The notes: a model not told the origin generated them from the sequence alone. A DNA stretch of 55,253 bases from Terriglobia bacterium (GCA_020073345.1 JAIQFI010000043.1:1-55253); one strand, 5' to 3'. Shown: positions 42,801-51,819, numbered from the stretch's first letter. Translations and numbers: made by a program.

Positions 42801-43730
42801 TTGATTCTCACGCTCACCATTAATCCCGCCATCGATCGCACCATCATTTCCGACCGTCTCGCATTTGAAGATCGCGGATACATTTTGTCGCGCGGCGAGG
42901 CAGCCGGAGGCCGCGGCGTCAACGCCTCGCAGGTGATTCACGCCTTCGGCGGAAAAACGCTCGCGCTGCTGACGTCCGGAGGCGAGATTGGCAAACGCAT
43001 GGAACACTTTCTTGGCGAGATGGGGTTCCCTTTCGAAGTGGTCCGCGTGCACGCGGAGGGTCGCGCGAATCTGACGATCTCGGATAAGCAGGGCCTGACC
43101 ATCAAGCTGAACGAGATCGGCGCGCCGCTCGAGGAAAAGGAAGTCCGAGCCGTGTACGACCTGGTCGAAGCCCGTCTCAAGAAAGCCAGCTGGCTGATGA
43201 TTTGCGGCAGCACGCAGCCGGGCGTTCCGCCGCAATTCTATTCGGAAATCATCGCGCTCGCCAAGAGCCGCGGCGTTCGGACGCTGCTCGATACCGACGG
43301 CGAAGCGCTCAATCACGCCCTGGAAGCCAAGCCGTCTGTCATTTCTCCCAATCAACAGGAAGCCGAGCGTCTGCTGGGGCGCGCCATCATCACCCGCAGC
43401 CAGTCCCTGGAAGCAGTGAAGCGCATTCATGACATGGGACCGGAATCTGTAATTCTGTCGCTGGGAAGCCGGGGGGCGCTGGCCTCGTCTGCGGAGGGAA
43501 TCCTGGAGGCGCTCCCGCCGCGCGTCGAAGCTCTTTGTCCCATCGGCTCCGGAGATGCGCTGGCGGCCGCATTTGTCTGGGCTGTCGAGAAGAAGAAGCC
43601 GTTCGCCGATGCACTCCGTTGGGCCGTAGCGGCGGGAACAGCCACCGCCTCGCTGCCCGGGATGAGCTTTCCGACTCTCGACCAGACCCGGGCAATCTAC
43701 AAGCAGGTGGAAGTTCGCCCGGCGCGTTAG
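42801..43730 (+). CDS. 1-phosphofructokinase-family hexose/sugar kinase (PfkB)
   Basis: 309 aa. PfkB fold: start LILTLTINPAIDRTI, the GEAAGGRGVNASQVIHAFGG substrate loop, and the C-terminal CPIGSGDALAAAFVWAV motif whose aspartate is catalytic (GxGD). The frame is open to 42765, but that start overlaps the divergent EamA gene, and family members begin at ILTLTINPA. A TTG at 42801 precedes it directly, so I choose it. Phosphorylates a sugar phosphate at C1 or a related site; exact substrate unknown. Confidence 0.9.
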   Translation: MILTLTINPAIDRTIISDRLAFEDRGYILSRGEAAGGRGVNASQVIHAFGGKTLALLTSGGEIGKRMEHFLGEMGFPFEVVRVHAEGRANLTISDKQGLTIKLNEIGAPLEEKEVRAVYDLVEARLKKASWLMICGSTQPGVPPQFYSEIIALAKSRGVRTLLDTDGEALNHALEAKPSVISPNQQEAERLLGRAIITRSQSLEAVKRIHDMGPESVILSLGSRGALASSAEGILEALPPRVEALCPIGSGDALAAAFVWAVEKKKPFADALRWAVAAGTATASLPGMSFPTLDQTRAIYKQVEVRPAR

Positions 43731-43739
43731 CGTGGCCGC

Positions 43740-43961
43740 CTACCGCTTCTTTTTGCGCTTCTTGAAAAACGGATCCGGCGATTTCAGCCGCGTCGCGATC
43801 AGGACGAGAAACATCACCAGCAGAGAGACCAACGTTGCAATGGAACCGATCACCAGGTAATCGGAATCCTTCAGCGGAGCGGGCATGATCGCGACCATCA
43901 CGGCCGCCGCCACGGCGAACACGCAGACGCCGCCCAGAACTAGCAGGATCTGCCGCATCAC
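43740..43961 (-). CDS. Small two-helix membrane protein
   Basis: 73 aa. Two hydrophobic segments (about 5-27, 38-58) and a basic C-terminal tail (FKKRKKKR). ATG at 43961. It precedes nothing obvious and ends 10 nt from the convergent sugar kinase. Short distance (14 nt) from the ferredoxin-reductase-like gene suggests it is the last gene of that operon. Family unknown. Confidence 0.65.
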   Translation of the reverse strand: MMRQILLVLGGVCVFAVAAAVMVAIMPAPLKDSDYLVIGSIATLVSLLVMFLVLIATRLKSPDPFFKKRKKKR

Positions 43962-43975
43962 CTATTTCCACTCCA

Positions 43976-44665
43976 TCAATCGTATTTCTCGTAGAAGATT
44001 TGCTTGCGGTCGAAACCTTCGGCCTTCAGAATGCCCCGGACTTCATCCACCATTTCTTTCAGCCCACACAGATAAAAGTCTAGATCATGCCGTCCGCCGA
44101 TCGCTTCCGCAAGATGCGTCTGCACGCGGCCATGGCGGCCAATCCATCCGGCTTCTGGACGGGTCAGCGTCGGCCAGAATCGAAAATGCGGATAGCGCAG
44201 CGCCATTTCCTCAAATTCCTCGCGGTACAACAAATGTGATTCATGCCGCACGCCGAACAACAATGTGAATGCTGGCCCGGATGCGTTCAAATGCGCTTGC
44301 AGCATCGACCGGAACGGAGCGATGCCGGTACCGGTGGCGATGAAAATGGAATCCCGCGGAGGCTGCCGCAGCACGAACATACCCAAGGGCTGGCGCATCT
44401 GGATGCAATCGCCCGGCTTCATTTCAAACAACCGCGGAGAAAGATGACCGGGCTCCACGCGGTTCAGGCACAGCTCAAACCGGTTGGTTCCCGATGGCGT
44501 TGATGCCAGGGAATACGCACGCGTGATTTCCTTGCCTCCGATCACGCCGGTGAACGACGTGAACTGTCCCGGCACGAATTCCAGCTTTTCCACTCCCAGT
44601 GCCTCGAATTCAAAGTGCCGCACGCCGGGCGCGATCTCCCGTGAGTCGATCAACCTTGCTTCCAT
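43976..44665 (-). CDS. Ferredoxin/flavodoxin-NADP(+) reductase-like flavoprotein
   Basis: 229 aa. FAD domain with RAYSLAST (the RxYS motif) and FEMKPGDCIQMRQPLGMFVL. NAD(P)-binding domain with IFIATGTGIAPFRSMLQAHL and LDFYLCGLKEMVDEV. The layout is that of the FNR superfamily; the electron partner is unknown but could be a ferredoxin for sulfite reduction or the reductant of the nearby sulfate pathway, which is an inference from location. ATG at 44665. The next upstream gene, the cobalt/iron chelatase, ends 9 nt away. Confidence 0.9.
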   Translation of the reverse strand: MEARLIDSREIAPGVRHFEFEALGVEKLEFVPGQFTSFTGVIGGKEITRAYSLASTPSGTNRFELCLNRVEPGHLSPRLFEMKPGDCIQMRQPLGMFVLRQPPRDSIFIATGTGIAPFRSMLQAHLNASGPAFTLLFGVRHESHLLYREEFEEMALRYPHFRFWPTLTRPEAGWIGRHGRVQTHLAEAIGGRHDLDFYLCGLKEMVDEVRGILKAEGFDRKQIFYEKYD

Positions 44666-44674
44666 CTTGTGAAT

Positions 44675-45055
44675 TTAAAATGCTTCTCGCGCCCGGTCCA
44701 GTAGTGCCTCCACCATCGCAGGATGCTGATCCAGGGGCGGTGTCACTTCGATCACCAGCCCCGGATGCGCGCGTTTGACCTTGTCGATCAGCCTCGGCAG
44801 GTCGCGCTGCAGGTGCAAACCGAGGGTCAGGAAATAGGGCACCACCACCACGCGCGAAACATTTTTTGCGAGCGCCTCCAGCGCTCCGGGCAAGTCCGGT
44901 TGGCCGCCTTCAAGAAACGCCGCCACGACGGTTCCCAGTCCTCCGCGGCGGGACATCTCTGCAGCGACCGCCCGAACCGCGTCGTTGGCCGATTCAATGC
45001 TCGAACCGTGCGCGAAAACCACGTAACCTGTTGAAACGCCCGCAAGCTCGCTCAT
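44675..45055 (-). CDS. CbiX-type sirohydrochlorin chelatase
   Basis: 126 aa, a single CbiX module. GYVVFAHGSSIESANDAVRA carries the catalytic histidine, and VVVVPYFLTLGLHLQRDLP carries the second metal-binding part. The short (about 120 aa) form inserts cobalt or iron into sirohydrochlorin; in a sulfate-assimilating genome, siroheme formation for sulfite reductase is the natural role, but cobalamin synthesis is possible because the host uses a B12-dependent reductase. The start ATG overlaps the previous gene's stop in ATGA. Confidence 0.9.
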   Translation of the reverse strand: MSELAGVSTGYVVFAHGSSIESANDAVRAVAAEMSRRGGLGTVVAAFLEGGQPDLPGALEALAKNVSRVVVVPYFLTLGLHLQRDLPRLIDKVKRAHPGLVIEVTPPLDQHPAMVEALLDRAREAF

Positions 45056-45678
45056 GAGGCGACCACCGCAGGCGGTGGCGCCTGCACCGGAAAGTATGTG
45101 CGTAGAAAATCGAAAAACGCGCGCCCGCGCCGCCTGCCATTGTTGTGTTGCAGCTCGAGTCTTTGCAGGAAAACCAGGGTGCCCAGAACATCGGCGTCCC
45201 GCAGCGTCTGCATGCCGCTGGTTTCGGCCAGCCGCTTGCGGAGCTCGTCAATTGCCTGCTTCAGCGCTTCCTGGATATCGGCCGCGTAGGGATTGTTCGG
45301 CCGCGTTTCATAGATCAATCCGGATTCGAGCGTCCGGTAGGTCTTGATGAGCGATTCGAGACCTTCGCGCGCATCGCCGTCGACCGACCGGCGCGTTTCC
45401 ATGACCCGCGCCAACGCGTTCCCCAGCCACATCACCACGTGCTCCTGCTTGCGGATGAAATCCTCGCTCACGTGGATGTCCTTGTTGGGAAGATCGGCCT
45501 CGCCGATGGGGACGGGCCGGTCCCGCAATCGCGCCTCCCGCAGATACTCGCAATCCGGCGGACAATCCACGGTGTTTTCACGTTCTGTGCCGCAACAGGC
45601 CGGACAGATTTCGCCCTGCACCCCGGGACAGTACCGTTTCGCGCGCCTCTTTTCACACAATTTGCAAGGAGTGCTCAC
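45052..45678 (-). CDS. Cysteine-rich hypothetical protein
   Basis: 208 aa. The N-terminus holds eight cysteines: CKLCEKRRAKRYCPG, ICPACCGTERENTVDCPPDC, a two-site zinc or iron-sulfur region. The rest is helical with MQTLRDADVLGTLVFLQRLE near the end. Similar N-terminal cysteine patterns are found in many acidobacterial hypotheticals. Start ATG at 45678; its stop overlaps the CbiX start (ATGA). Function unknown; part of the same operon as CbiX and the reductase. Confidence 0.75.
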   Translation of the reverse strand: MSTPCKLCEKRRAKRYCPGVQGEICPACCGTERENTVDCPPDCEYLREARLRDRPVPIGEADLPNKDIHVSEDFIRKQEHVVMWLGNALARVMETRRSVDGDAREGLESLIKTYRTLESGLIYETRPNNPYAADIQEALKQAIDELRKRLAETSGMQTLRDADVLGTLVFLQRLELQHNNGRRRGRAFFDFLRTYFPVQAPPPAVVAS

Positions 45679-45728
45679 GCTGGGTTATCGAATGGGACAC
45701 CTTCATCGTATCGTATGACTGGCGTCGT

Positions 45729-45896
45729 ATGATCAGAAATGTGCCGCGCACCGACGTGTACTTAAAAGTGGAACTCGATCTGGACCCGAAAGAAAAGCCG
45801 GAGCGCGTGGCCGCCGAGATCTGCCGCGTGATCCGCAGAGTCTACGGCGTCCGCAAGGCTGAGGTTTCGAGCATGGTGGAGCGGGAAGAGTCGTAA
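45729..45896 (+). CDS. Small conserved-looking hypothetical protein
   Basis: 55 aa, ATG 45729 to TAA 45896. Sequence starts MIRNVPRTDVYLKVELDLD and continues PKEKPERVAAEICRVIRRVY. The strand-helix-strand composition with a well-balanced charge pattern looks like a real small ferredoxin-like half-fold, and the codon composition matches neighbours. No strong ribosome binding site. It is divergent from the cysteine-rich protein across 50 nt. Family not recognised. Confidence 0.6.
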   Translation: MIRNVPRTDVYLKVELDLDPKEKPERVAAEICRVIRRVYGVRKAEVSSMVEREES

Positions 45897-45993
45897 CGAA
45901 ACCGCTTCCGGGTCCATCCAACATTGGGTACGATTTATGCGCCGCGTATGCGATGATGCTTACAAAGCGGAGCATGAATTAGGAGGAGAACCG

Positions 45994-46665
45994 ATGAAGC
46001 TCAAATTGATCGCCGCAGCGACCCTCGGAGCCGGACTGTTGTCCGCCGCCGAAGCGCCGGAACGCCTGGAAGCCGCCGCCGATGCCCTCAAAGAAGTCAT
46101 GGGGATCCCCGATAAGTCCATTCCACAAGACCTTCTCAGCCGAGCCCAGTGCATCGTGATCGTCCCTGGCCTGAAGAAGGGCGCCTTTATCATAGGCGCT
46201 AAATACGGAAAGGGCTTCGTCAGCTGCCGCCGCCCGGGTGGCGTAGGCTGGTCCGCGCCCGGCTCCATTCGCGTGGAAGGCGGAAGCTTCGGTTTTCAGA
46301 TAGGCGGCACAGATACGGATGCCTTCATGCTGGTGATGAATGAGAAAGGTATGGACCGGCTGCTCTCGACGAAATTCACGCTCGGCGGAGACGCTTCCGT
46401 GGCGGCTGGACCGGTCGGCCGGTCCACGCAAGCGGAAACCGACGCGGCTCTGACTGCGGAGATCCTTACCTGGTCCCGCCAGAGAGGTCTTTTCGCCGGC
46501 GTTTCCTTGAGTGGGGCGACCTTGCGCGAAGACGAGGACTGGAACAAGGACTTGTACGGCAAAAAGATCACCAATCGCGACATCATCATGAAGGGCGGCG
46601 TGGCAGCCCCTAAAGCAGCGGCCGCCCTGATGACCGAGCTCAACCGCTATTCCAGCCGTAAATAG
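45994..46665 (+). CDS. Lipid-binding SYLF-domain exported protein
   Basis: 223 aa from ATG 45994, with AGGAGG upstream. The frame is open to 45937 but a signal peptide starts here (KLKLIAAATLGAGLLSAAEA). SYLF domain: IPQDLLSRAQCIVIVPGLKK, GAFIIGAKYGKGFVSCR, FGFQIGGTDTDAFMLVMNEKG and TAEILTWSRQRGLFAGVSLS. SYLF proteins bind lipids; the bacterial ones are periplasmic and of unknown role. A single gene, with the methyltransferase 28 nt downstream. Confidence 0.92.
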   Translation: MKLKLIAAATLGAGLLSAAEAPERLEAAADALKEVMGIPDKSIPQDLLSRAQCIVIVPGLKKGAFIIGAKYGKGFVSCRRPGGVGWSAPGSIRVEGGSFGFQIGGTDTDAFMLVMNEKGMDRLLSTKFTLGGDASVAAGPVGRSTQAETDAALTAEILTWSRQRGLFAGVSLSGATLREDEDWNKDLYGKKITNRDIIMKGGVAAPKAAAALMTELNRYSSRK

Positions 46666-46693
46666 CATGGGCCTCAAGTGACACGCCGTTAAT

Positions 46694-48010
46694 ATGGACG
46701 ATTCCGAAGTCTCCGGGCGCATGCGTGACGATTGGAACGCCCGCGCCCGCGATGACGCCGGCTACTACGTCGCCTTCGGCCGCCGCGAACAGAACGACGC
46801 GGATTTCTACGCCACCGCCACCGAAGTCATCAATAGCCTGGAATCCGAACTGCGCCGTGTGCCTCCGCCGCAGCGCAGCGCGTGGAAAGCGCTTGAGATC
46901 GGCTGCGGCCCCGGCCGCCTGATGCGTCCCATGAGCCGCCACTTTGCGGAAATCCATGGCGTGGACGTTTCCGATGAGATGATCGCCCTGGCGCGAGAGC
47001 GGCTCCGCGACACCCCCAACGCGCATCCTCATGTCACCGATGGGGCGACTCTGGCCGAGTTCCCCGAAGAAACGTTCGATTTTGTCTATTCCTATGCCGT
47101 GTTCCAGCATGTGCCCAGCCGCGATGTCATCGCCACGTATATGCGCGAGACCCACCGCGTGCTGAAAACCGGCGGCTTCGCGCGGCTCCAGTTCAACGGA
47201 ATGCCCGCGCGCGGCGGAGATTCGCCGTTCGACACGTGGGCCGGCGCGCGCATTACGTCCAGCGAGGTCCTCGAATTTACGCAACTGCACGACCTCCAGC
47301 TCCTGGCTTTGGAAGGCGCCGGAACACAATACATGTGGACCACCTGGCGGAAGCAGCCGCACGGCTGGCAATCCCAACAGGACGCACGTCAATTTCCCGC
47401 CGGCACCTCGCGCATCCGCCGCGTGACCAACTCTCACAGCTCGGAACCCGGAGCGCCGTCGCGCGGCCGCTACGCTTCCATCTCCCTGTGGGTCGAAAAT
47501 CTTCCTCCCGACGCGGGACTTCACCACTTGCGCGTTCAGGTAGGCGACTCGCTGGGAACCGTCACCTACATCGGTCCGTTGATGAAGGACGGTCTGCAAC
47601 AGGTGAGCGTGGTGCTGCCCGAGCTCGAGGCCACCGGATTGCTCCCGATCGAATTACGCTGGCTGGAGGGGCCTCTGGCGCCGCTGGCTACCTTACGGGT
47701 GATTCCTCCGGGCCCCTCGGTGCCGTGTATCCACTCGGTTACCGACGGAATGAACCTGGTGGCCGACCGACGCATCGAGACGCGCCACGTGAAGATGATT
47801 CTGGAGGAGGTCGCGCGGCCGCATGAAATCGAAGCGTTCGTGGACGGCGTGCCGGTGGGGGATCGGGAATTTCTTTGTACCGATCCGAAGCCGCAGCGTT
47901 TCGAAGTGAACTTTCGGCTGCCCGAGGAGATCGGGCCGGGACGGCACGAGCTTCAGGTACGCGTCGGCCGGCGCCGGCTCGCGCCTGTAATGCTGGAAGT
48001 TACTTCTTGA
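46694..48010 (+). CDS. SAM-dependent class I methyltransferase with extra C-terminal domains
   Basis: 438 aa. N-terminal methyltransferase domain with the SAM motif ALEIGCGPGRLMRPM (about 66-80), motif II IHGVDVSDEMIALARERL, and FDFVYSYAVFQHVPSRDVIA. The C-terminal half (about 240-438) is not part of the methyltransferase fold; it is beta-rich with repeats such as GLHHLRVQVGDSLG and GPGRHELQVRVGRRRLAPV, perhaps Ig-like sandwich domains. The combination suggests a surface or glycan-related substrate, which is an inference. The 3' end overlaps the convergent TauE gene by 11 nt. Confidence 0.85.
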   Translation: MDDSEVSGRMRDDWNARARDDAGYYVAFGRREQNDADFYATATEVINSLESELRRVPPPQRSAWKALEIGCGPGRLMRPMSRHFAEIHGVDVSDEMIALARERLRDTPNAHPHVTDGATLAEFPEETFDFVYSYAVFQHVPSRDVIATYMRETHRVLKTGGFARLQFNGMPARGGDSPFDTWAGARITSSEVLEFTQLHDLQLLALEGAGTQYMWTTWRKQPHGWQSQQDARQFPAGTSRIRRVTNSHSSEPGAPSRGRYASISLWVENLPPDAGLHHLRVQVGDSLGTVTYIGPLMKDGLQQVSVVLPELEATGLLPIELRWLEGPLAPLATLRVIPPGPSVPCIHSVTDGMNLVADRRIETRHVKMILEEVARPHEIEAFVDGVPVGDREFLCTDPKPQRFEVNFRLPEEIGPGRHELQVRVGRRRLAPVMLEVTS

Positions 48011-48764
48011 CTGTGACTTCTTGAGCTTGCGTCTTCCAGTAATCCGAAACGCCCTTCCAGCACAGATTCCCGCCCAGCAGCACCAGGGCCACGCACAGCA
48101 CCAACCTCAGTTTCTTCGAGGGCAGCCGGGATGCGAGTAGACCGCCTGCCAGCGCTCCAGCCGCGCCGCCGATCAGCAACTTGATCAGCACTGGAGTGTT
48201 CAAATCGCCCATCGCGGCGTGAATCCCGCCGCCCACCGTAGACAGCACCAGGCCGAAGCTCAGATCGGTTCCGACCACGGCGGCGGGAACCATCGTGGTC
48301 ATATTCATCAGGCAGAGCGCGCCCAGCGCTCCGGCTCCCGCGGACGAAAAACCTACCTCCACGCCGATCGGCAAGCCGACCGCGGCCAGCCACGGAGTCC
48401 GGTCATGCCGGGTAATGTTGGAAAAGCGGAAAAGATTGATGGTCGCGATGCTCACGATCGTGAATCCGACGAACGCGGTCAGCAGATCGCTCTTGAAGCC
48501 TTGCAGTAACAGAGTGCCGATAAGCACTCCCGGCAGGCCGGTCGCCAGGAGGAACCCAAACGCGCGCCAGTCCACCTGACGCCGCGCGATGTACAGCGGC
48601 GTTGTCAGGATCTTCACGGCGGCTCCGAAGATCAGCGCCGTGCCCACGGCCTGCCTGGTCGGCATGCCGAGCAGAAGGATCAGCAGCGGCGTGGTCATGG
48701 AGCCCGCGCCGACTCCGGTGATCGCGATGAAGATCGCAATAATGAACCCCAGTGCGATTTCCAT
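48000..48764 (-). CDS. TauE/SafE-family sulfite/sulfonate exporter-like transporter
   Basis: 254 aa with seven to eight hydrophobic helices. Family features are the first IAIFIAITGVGAGSMTTPLL and the later GAGALGALCLMNMTTMVPAA. TauE/SafE proteins move sulfur compounds such as sulfite or organosulfonates. It lies 6 nt from cysH at the end of the cys operon, so a role in sulfate import or sulfite export is likely. ATG at 48764. The end overlaps the methyltransferase gene by 11 nt. Confidence 0.9.
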   Translation of the reverse strand: MEIALGFIIAIFIAITGVGAGSMTTPLLILLLGMPTRQAVGTALIFGAAVKILTTPLYIARRQVDWRAFGFLLATGLPGVLIGTLLLQGFKSDLLTAFVGFTIVSIATINLFRFSNITRHDRTPWLAAVGLPIGVEVGFSSAGAGALGALCLMNMTTMVPAAVVGTDLSFGLVLSTVGGGIHAAMGDLNTPVLIKLLIGGAAGALAGGLLASRLPSKKLRLVLCVALVLLGGNLCWKGVSDYWKTQAQEVTVKK

Positions 48765-48770
48765 CCAGCC

Positions 48771-49451
48771 CTATTTCTCTTGGATGTGAATACCGCACTC
48801 GAGCTTGCCCTGCCCCTGCCAGCGGCCCGAACGAGGATCATTCGGATCGAGAGGCAGCGCAGTGCACGGTTTGCAGCCGATGCTGGTGTAACCGAGATCG
48901 TAGAGTGAAAGCTCGGGGATACTGTGTGCCTGCATATATTGCCAGACGTCGCGGGTGGTCCAATCCGCCAGCGGGCTGATCTTCTGGATCACTTTACCGC
49001 CGGGCAGCTTGAAGGGCTCCACCCGTTGAAGATTCGCGCGCGTGGGCGACTGGTCGCGTCTGAGTGCCGTGAACCATGTGTCATATGGTTCCAGCCCGCC
49101 GAACAGAGGCTCGACTTTCCGCAGTTTGCAGCAGCGCGTCGGATCGGTCTGATTCAGAATCCCAAACTGCGCTTCCTGGTCGGCTACACTTTGCTTGGCT
49201 TCGAGATTAAACAAGTTGAGTTTCCACTCTGAGGCCAGTTTGTCGCGATACTCGAGGGTCTCCGGGAAGTGATATCCGGTTTCGAGAAACAGCACCGGGA
49301 TCCGCGGCTTTTGCGCCAGTAGCATATGCACCAGCACCACGCATTCGGATTGGAAGCTGGACGTGATGCAAGGCGCGGCAGCGTCTCCCAGAACCCTCGT
49401 GATGAGTTCGAGAGCCTGCTCCGTCTTCGATTCTATGGTGGCAACACTCAT
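48771..49451 (-). CDS. cysH: Adenylyl-sulfate reductase, CysH type with iron-sulfur cysteines
   Basis: 226 aa. PP-loop fold: SSFQSECVVLVHMLLAQK, then TGYHFPETLEYRD. The pair RCCKLRK (about 128) and the pair GCKPC (about 193) are the CC...CxxC ligands for a [4Fe-4S] cluster that mark enzymes acting on adenylyl sulfate, and the C-terminal ECGIH carries the catalytic cysteine. The reaction reduces APS to sulfite using thioredoxin. Its start overlaps the cysN stop by 4 nt (49448-49451). No sulfite reductase gene is in the window. Confidence 0.94.
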   Translation of the reverse strand: MSVATIESKTEQALELITRVLGDAAAPCITSSFQSECVVLVHMLLAQKPRIPVLFLETGYHFPETLEYRDKLASEWKLNLFNLEAKQSVADQEAQFGILNQTDPTRCCKLRKVEPLFGGLEPYDTWFTALRRDQSPTRANLQRVEPFKLPGGKVIQKISPLADWTTRDVWQYMQAHSIPELSLYDLGYTSIGCKPCTALPLDPNDPRSGRWQGQGKLECGIHIQEK

Positions 49452-50878
49452 TTCAATACGCCTTTGAGTAATCTACGGACCACTTCCATCGCCTGCGCGT
49501 CATCGGCCGGCAGATTCAGCCGCGCTCCCTCGGGAACCGCCGCGCGCACCAGCCGGACCAGGCGATCCGCGGCATCTTCGAGTGATCCTTCGGCCTCGGC
49601 CAGAATCATGCCGGCGCCCGCTGTATGGTTGGTCTTCCGGTCGATCAGAATGAAGCTTCCGGTGACCCGATTCTCCCGGTATGGATCGAAGAACAGCGGC
49701 TTGGCTGTGGCGATCCGTACTACGCCGATTTCGTTCATCGCCAGGCTGGACGCTGGTTCGGTCTCAAGCGTCGCGACGTTCACCAGATGCCGCACGCCGT
49801 CCACCCGGGCCGGAACGGTGTGCGAAGTGTGCTTGACCAGATAGTCGTGCGCCGGATCGAGCGGATGGGCGTCGAACCAGACCATGGTCGCGTCGAATAT
49901 GCGCGCCGATAGCGGAGGCGTTCCGGATGAAATCATGTCGCCACGGCTGATGTCGATCTCATCGGCCAGCGTGAGCGTGACCGACATGGGCGCGTGCGCC
50001 ATCTCCAGGTCGCCGTCGAACGTGACGATGCGGCGAACTTTGGAGCGGCGGCCTGACGGCAGCGCCTGCACCTCATCGCCCGGCCGAATGGTCCCGGACC
50101 CGATCAGTCCGGCGTATCCCCGAAAATTTTGATCCGGCCGAACGACTCTCTGGACGGCCATGCGGAAGGGCGCCTGGATCATGCTGGCGGCGGGTTCCAC
50201 GGTTTCCAGATACTCCAGCAGACAGGGGCCTTCGAACCAGGGCATGTGCGAGCCGCGGTCGACCACGTTGTCGCCTTTGAGGGCGCTCAACGGGAGGAAG
50301 TAGTAATTCTTGGTGTCGATGCGCTCCAGGAACGGCTCGAATTCCGCGCGGATGCGGTTAAAAACCTCCTGGTCGTATCCCGCCAGGTCCATCTTATTCA
50401 CGGCGATCACGAAATTCGGGATTCCCAACAGCGTCGCGATGAAAGCGTGCCGGCGGGATTGCGTGGTCAGCCCGCGATGCGCGTCCAGCAGGATGATCGC
50501 GAGTTCGGCAGTGGAGGCTCCCGTGGCCATATTGCGCGTGTACTGCTCGTGGCCGGGGGTGTCCGCCAGAATGAATTTACGCTTGGGCGTCGCGAAATAG
50601 CGGTACGCCACGTCGATGGTGATGCCCTGCTCACGCTCCGCGCGCAGCCCGTCGGTCAACAGCGAAAAATCGATCTCGCCGCCGCGAATCGCCGATTTCA
50701 GCTGGTCTTCGTAAGCGCCCTTGGCGTCATGCAGCAAACGGCCGATCAGCGTACTTTTGCCGTCGTCCACGCTTCCAGCCGTGGTCAGACGCAGCAAGCC
50801 CTTGGACTCTTCCGCCGCGAGGAATTGCTCGATGTCGAACGACTGCTGGGAAGGCTGTTCCACGAAGGCCGCAGACAT
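49448..50878 (-). CDS. cysN: Sulfate adenylyltransferase subunit 1, GTPase
   Basis: 476 aa. EF-Tu-like GTPase: G1 GSVDDGKSTLIGRLLHDAKG, G3 DTPGHEQYTRNMATGAS, G4 NKMD, followed by two beta-barrel domains (YAGLIGSGTIRPGDEVQ). It drives ATP sulfurylase: with CysD it makes adenylyl sulfate from ATP and sulfate. No C-terminal kinase domain (CysC) is fused. It begins 4 nt after the cysD stop and overlaps cysH, so cysD-cysN-cysH form a tight operon. Confidence 0.97.
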   Translation of the reverse strand: MSAAFVEQPSQQSFDIEQFLAAEESKGLLRLTTAGSVDDGKSTLIGRLLHDAKGAYEDQLKSAIRGGEIDFSLLTDGLRAEREQGITIDVAYRYFATPKRKFILADTPGHEQYTRNMATGASTAELAIILLDAHRGLTTQSRRHAFIATLLGIPNFVIAVNKMDLAGYDQEVFNRIRAEFEPFLERIDTKNYYFLPLSALKGDNVVDRGSHMPWFEGPCLLEYLETVEPAASMIQAPFRMAVQRVVRPDQNFRGYAGLIGSGTIRPGDEVQALPSGRRSKVRRIVTFDGDLEMAHAPMSVTLTLADEIDISRGDMISSGTPPLSARIFDATMVWFDAHPLDPAHDYLVKHTSHTVPARVDGVRHLVNVATLETEPASSLAMNEIGVVRIATAKPLFFDPYRENRVTGSFILIDRKTNHTAGAGMILAEAEGSLEDAADRLVRLVRAAVPEGARLNLPADDAQAMEVVRRLLKGVLK

Positions 50879-50882
50879 AATT

Positions 50883-51785
50883 TTAGAAGTACCCCTCGCG
50901 TTTCTTCAACTCCATGGATCCTTCGCGGTCATGATCGATCACGCGGTTCTCGCGCTCCGAATTGCGAACCGCCACCAGCTCCGCGATGATTTTGGGCAGC
51001 GTATCGGCATCCGAGCGGATCGCGCCCGTGCATGGCGAGCACCCCAGCGACCGCATCCGGCACCGGACGGTCTCTAAACGATCGCCCAGTTGCGGTTTCA
51101 CGAAATCCTGCTCGGGCATAATCAGCGAATTCCCCCGCACCAGCACCTGCCGGTCTTTCGCGAAATACAGCGGCACGATGGGGATGTTTTCCACGTGGAT
51201 GTACTGCCACACGTCCATCTCGGTCCAGTTCGAAAGCGGAAATACGCGGATACTCTCGCCTGGTTCCACGCGGCCGTTGAAGAGATTCCAGAGCTCGGGA
51301 CGCTGGTTCTTCGGATCCCACTGCCCTAGAGAATCGCGGAAAGAGAAAATCCGCTCTTTCGCGCGCGATTTTTCTTCATCGCGACGGGCGCCGCCAAAGG
51401 CCGCATCGTAGCTGCCCGCGCGCAGCGCATCGAGCAAGGATTGCGTCTTCAGCAACCCGCAGCAGCGCTCCGTCCCGAGGCGAAACGGGTTAGCTCCAGC
51501 TTCGAGCGCCGACGTATTCGAGTGCACGATTAGCTTCACGCCCAGCTCGGCCGCGAACTTGTCCCGAAATTCGATCATTTCTTTGAATTTGTAGGTGGTG
51601 TCCACGTGCAGCAGCGGAAATGGGATGGGACCGGGGTAAAACGCCTTCTGGGCCAGCCTGACCATGACCGACGAATCTTTGCCGATCGAATACAGCATCA
51701 CGGGACGCTGGAATTCCGAGGCCACCTCACGGATAATATGGATGCTTTCCGCCTCTAGAGCCTGTAAGTGACTGAGCCTGCTCAC
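50883..51785 (-). CDS. cysD: Sulfate adenylyltransferase subunit 2
   Basis: 300 aa from GTG at 51785, the family's usual length and start position ([20 protein letters not shown]); a long upstream extension of the frame to 51869 is rejected. PP-loop motif [16 protein letters not shown]; the C-terminal [14 protein letters not shown] region is conserved. Makes adenylyl sulfate with CysN. On the minus strand TATACT (51798-51793) lies 7 nt from the GTG, so the mRNA may have almost no leader; a -35-like TCGACA is 15 nt upstream of it. Confidence 0.96.
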   Translation of the reverse strand: MSRLSHLQALEAESIHIIREVASEFQRPVMLYSIGKDSSVMVRLAQKAFYPGPIPFPLLHVDTTYKFKEMIEFRDKFAAELGVKLIVHSNTSALEAGANPFRLGTERCCGLLKTQSLLDALRAGSYDAAFGGARRDEEKSRAKERIFSFRDSLGQWDPKNQRPELWNLFNGRVEPGESIRVFPLSNWTEMDVWQYIHVENIPIVPLYFAKDRQVLVRGNSLIMPEQDFVKPQLGDRLETVRCRMRSLGCSPCTGAIRSDADTLPKIIAELVAVRNSERENRVIDHDREGSMELKKREGYF

Positions 51786-51792
51786 GTACCTG

Positions 51793-51819
51793 AGTATAGC
51801 ACGAAAGGTACATTGTCGA
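51793..51819 (-). promoter_or_regulatory. Likely promoter of the cysD operon
   Basis: Minus-strand TCGACA (51819-51814), 15-nt spacer and TATACT (51798-51793). The spacer is short for a sigma-70 promoter, but the -10 element is good and transcription would begin at about the GTG start of cysD. Confidence 0.45.

Noticed and set aside
49326-50989. Long plus-strand frames across the cys operon
   Set aside because: Arginine/histidine-rich antisense shadows of cysN, cysH and cysD.
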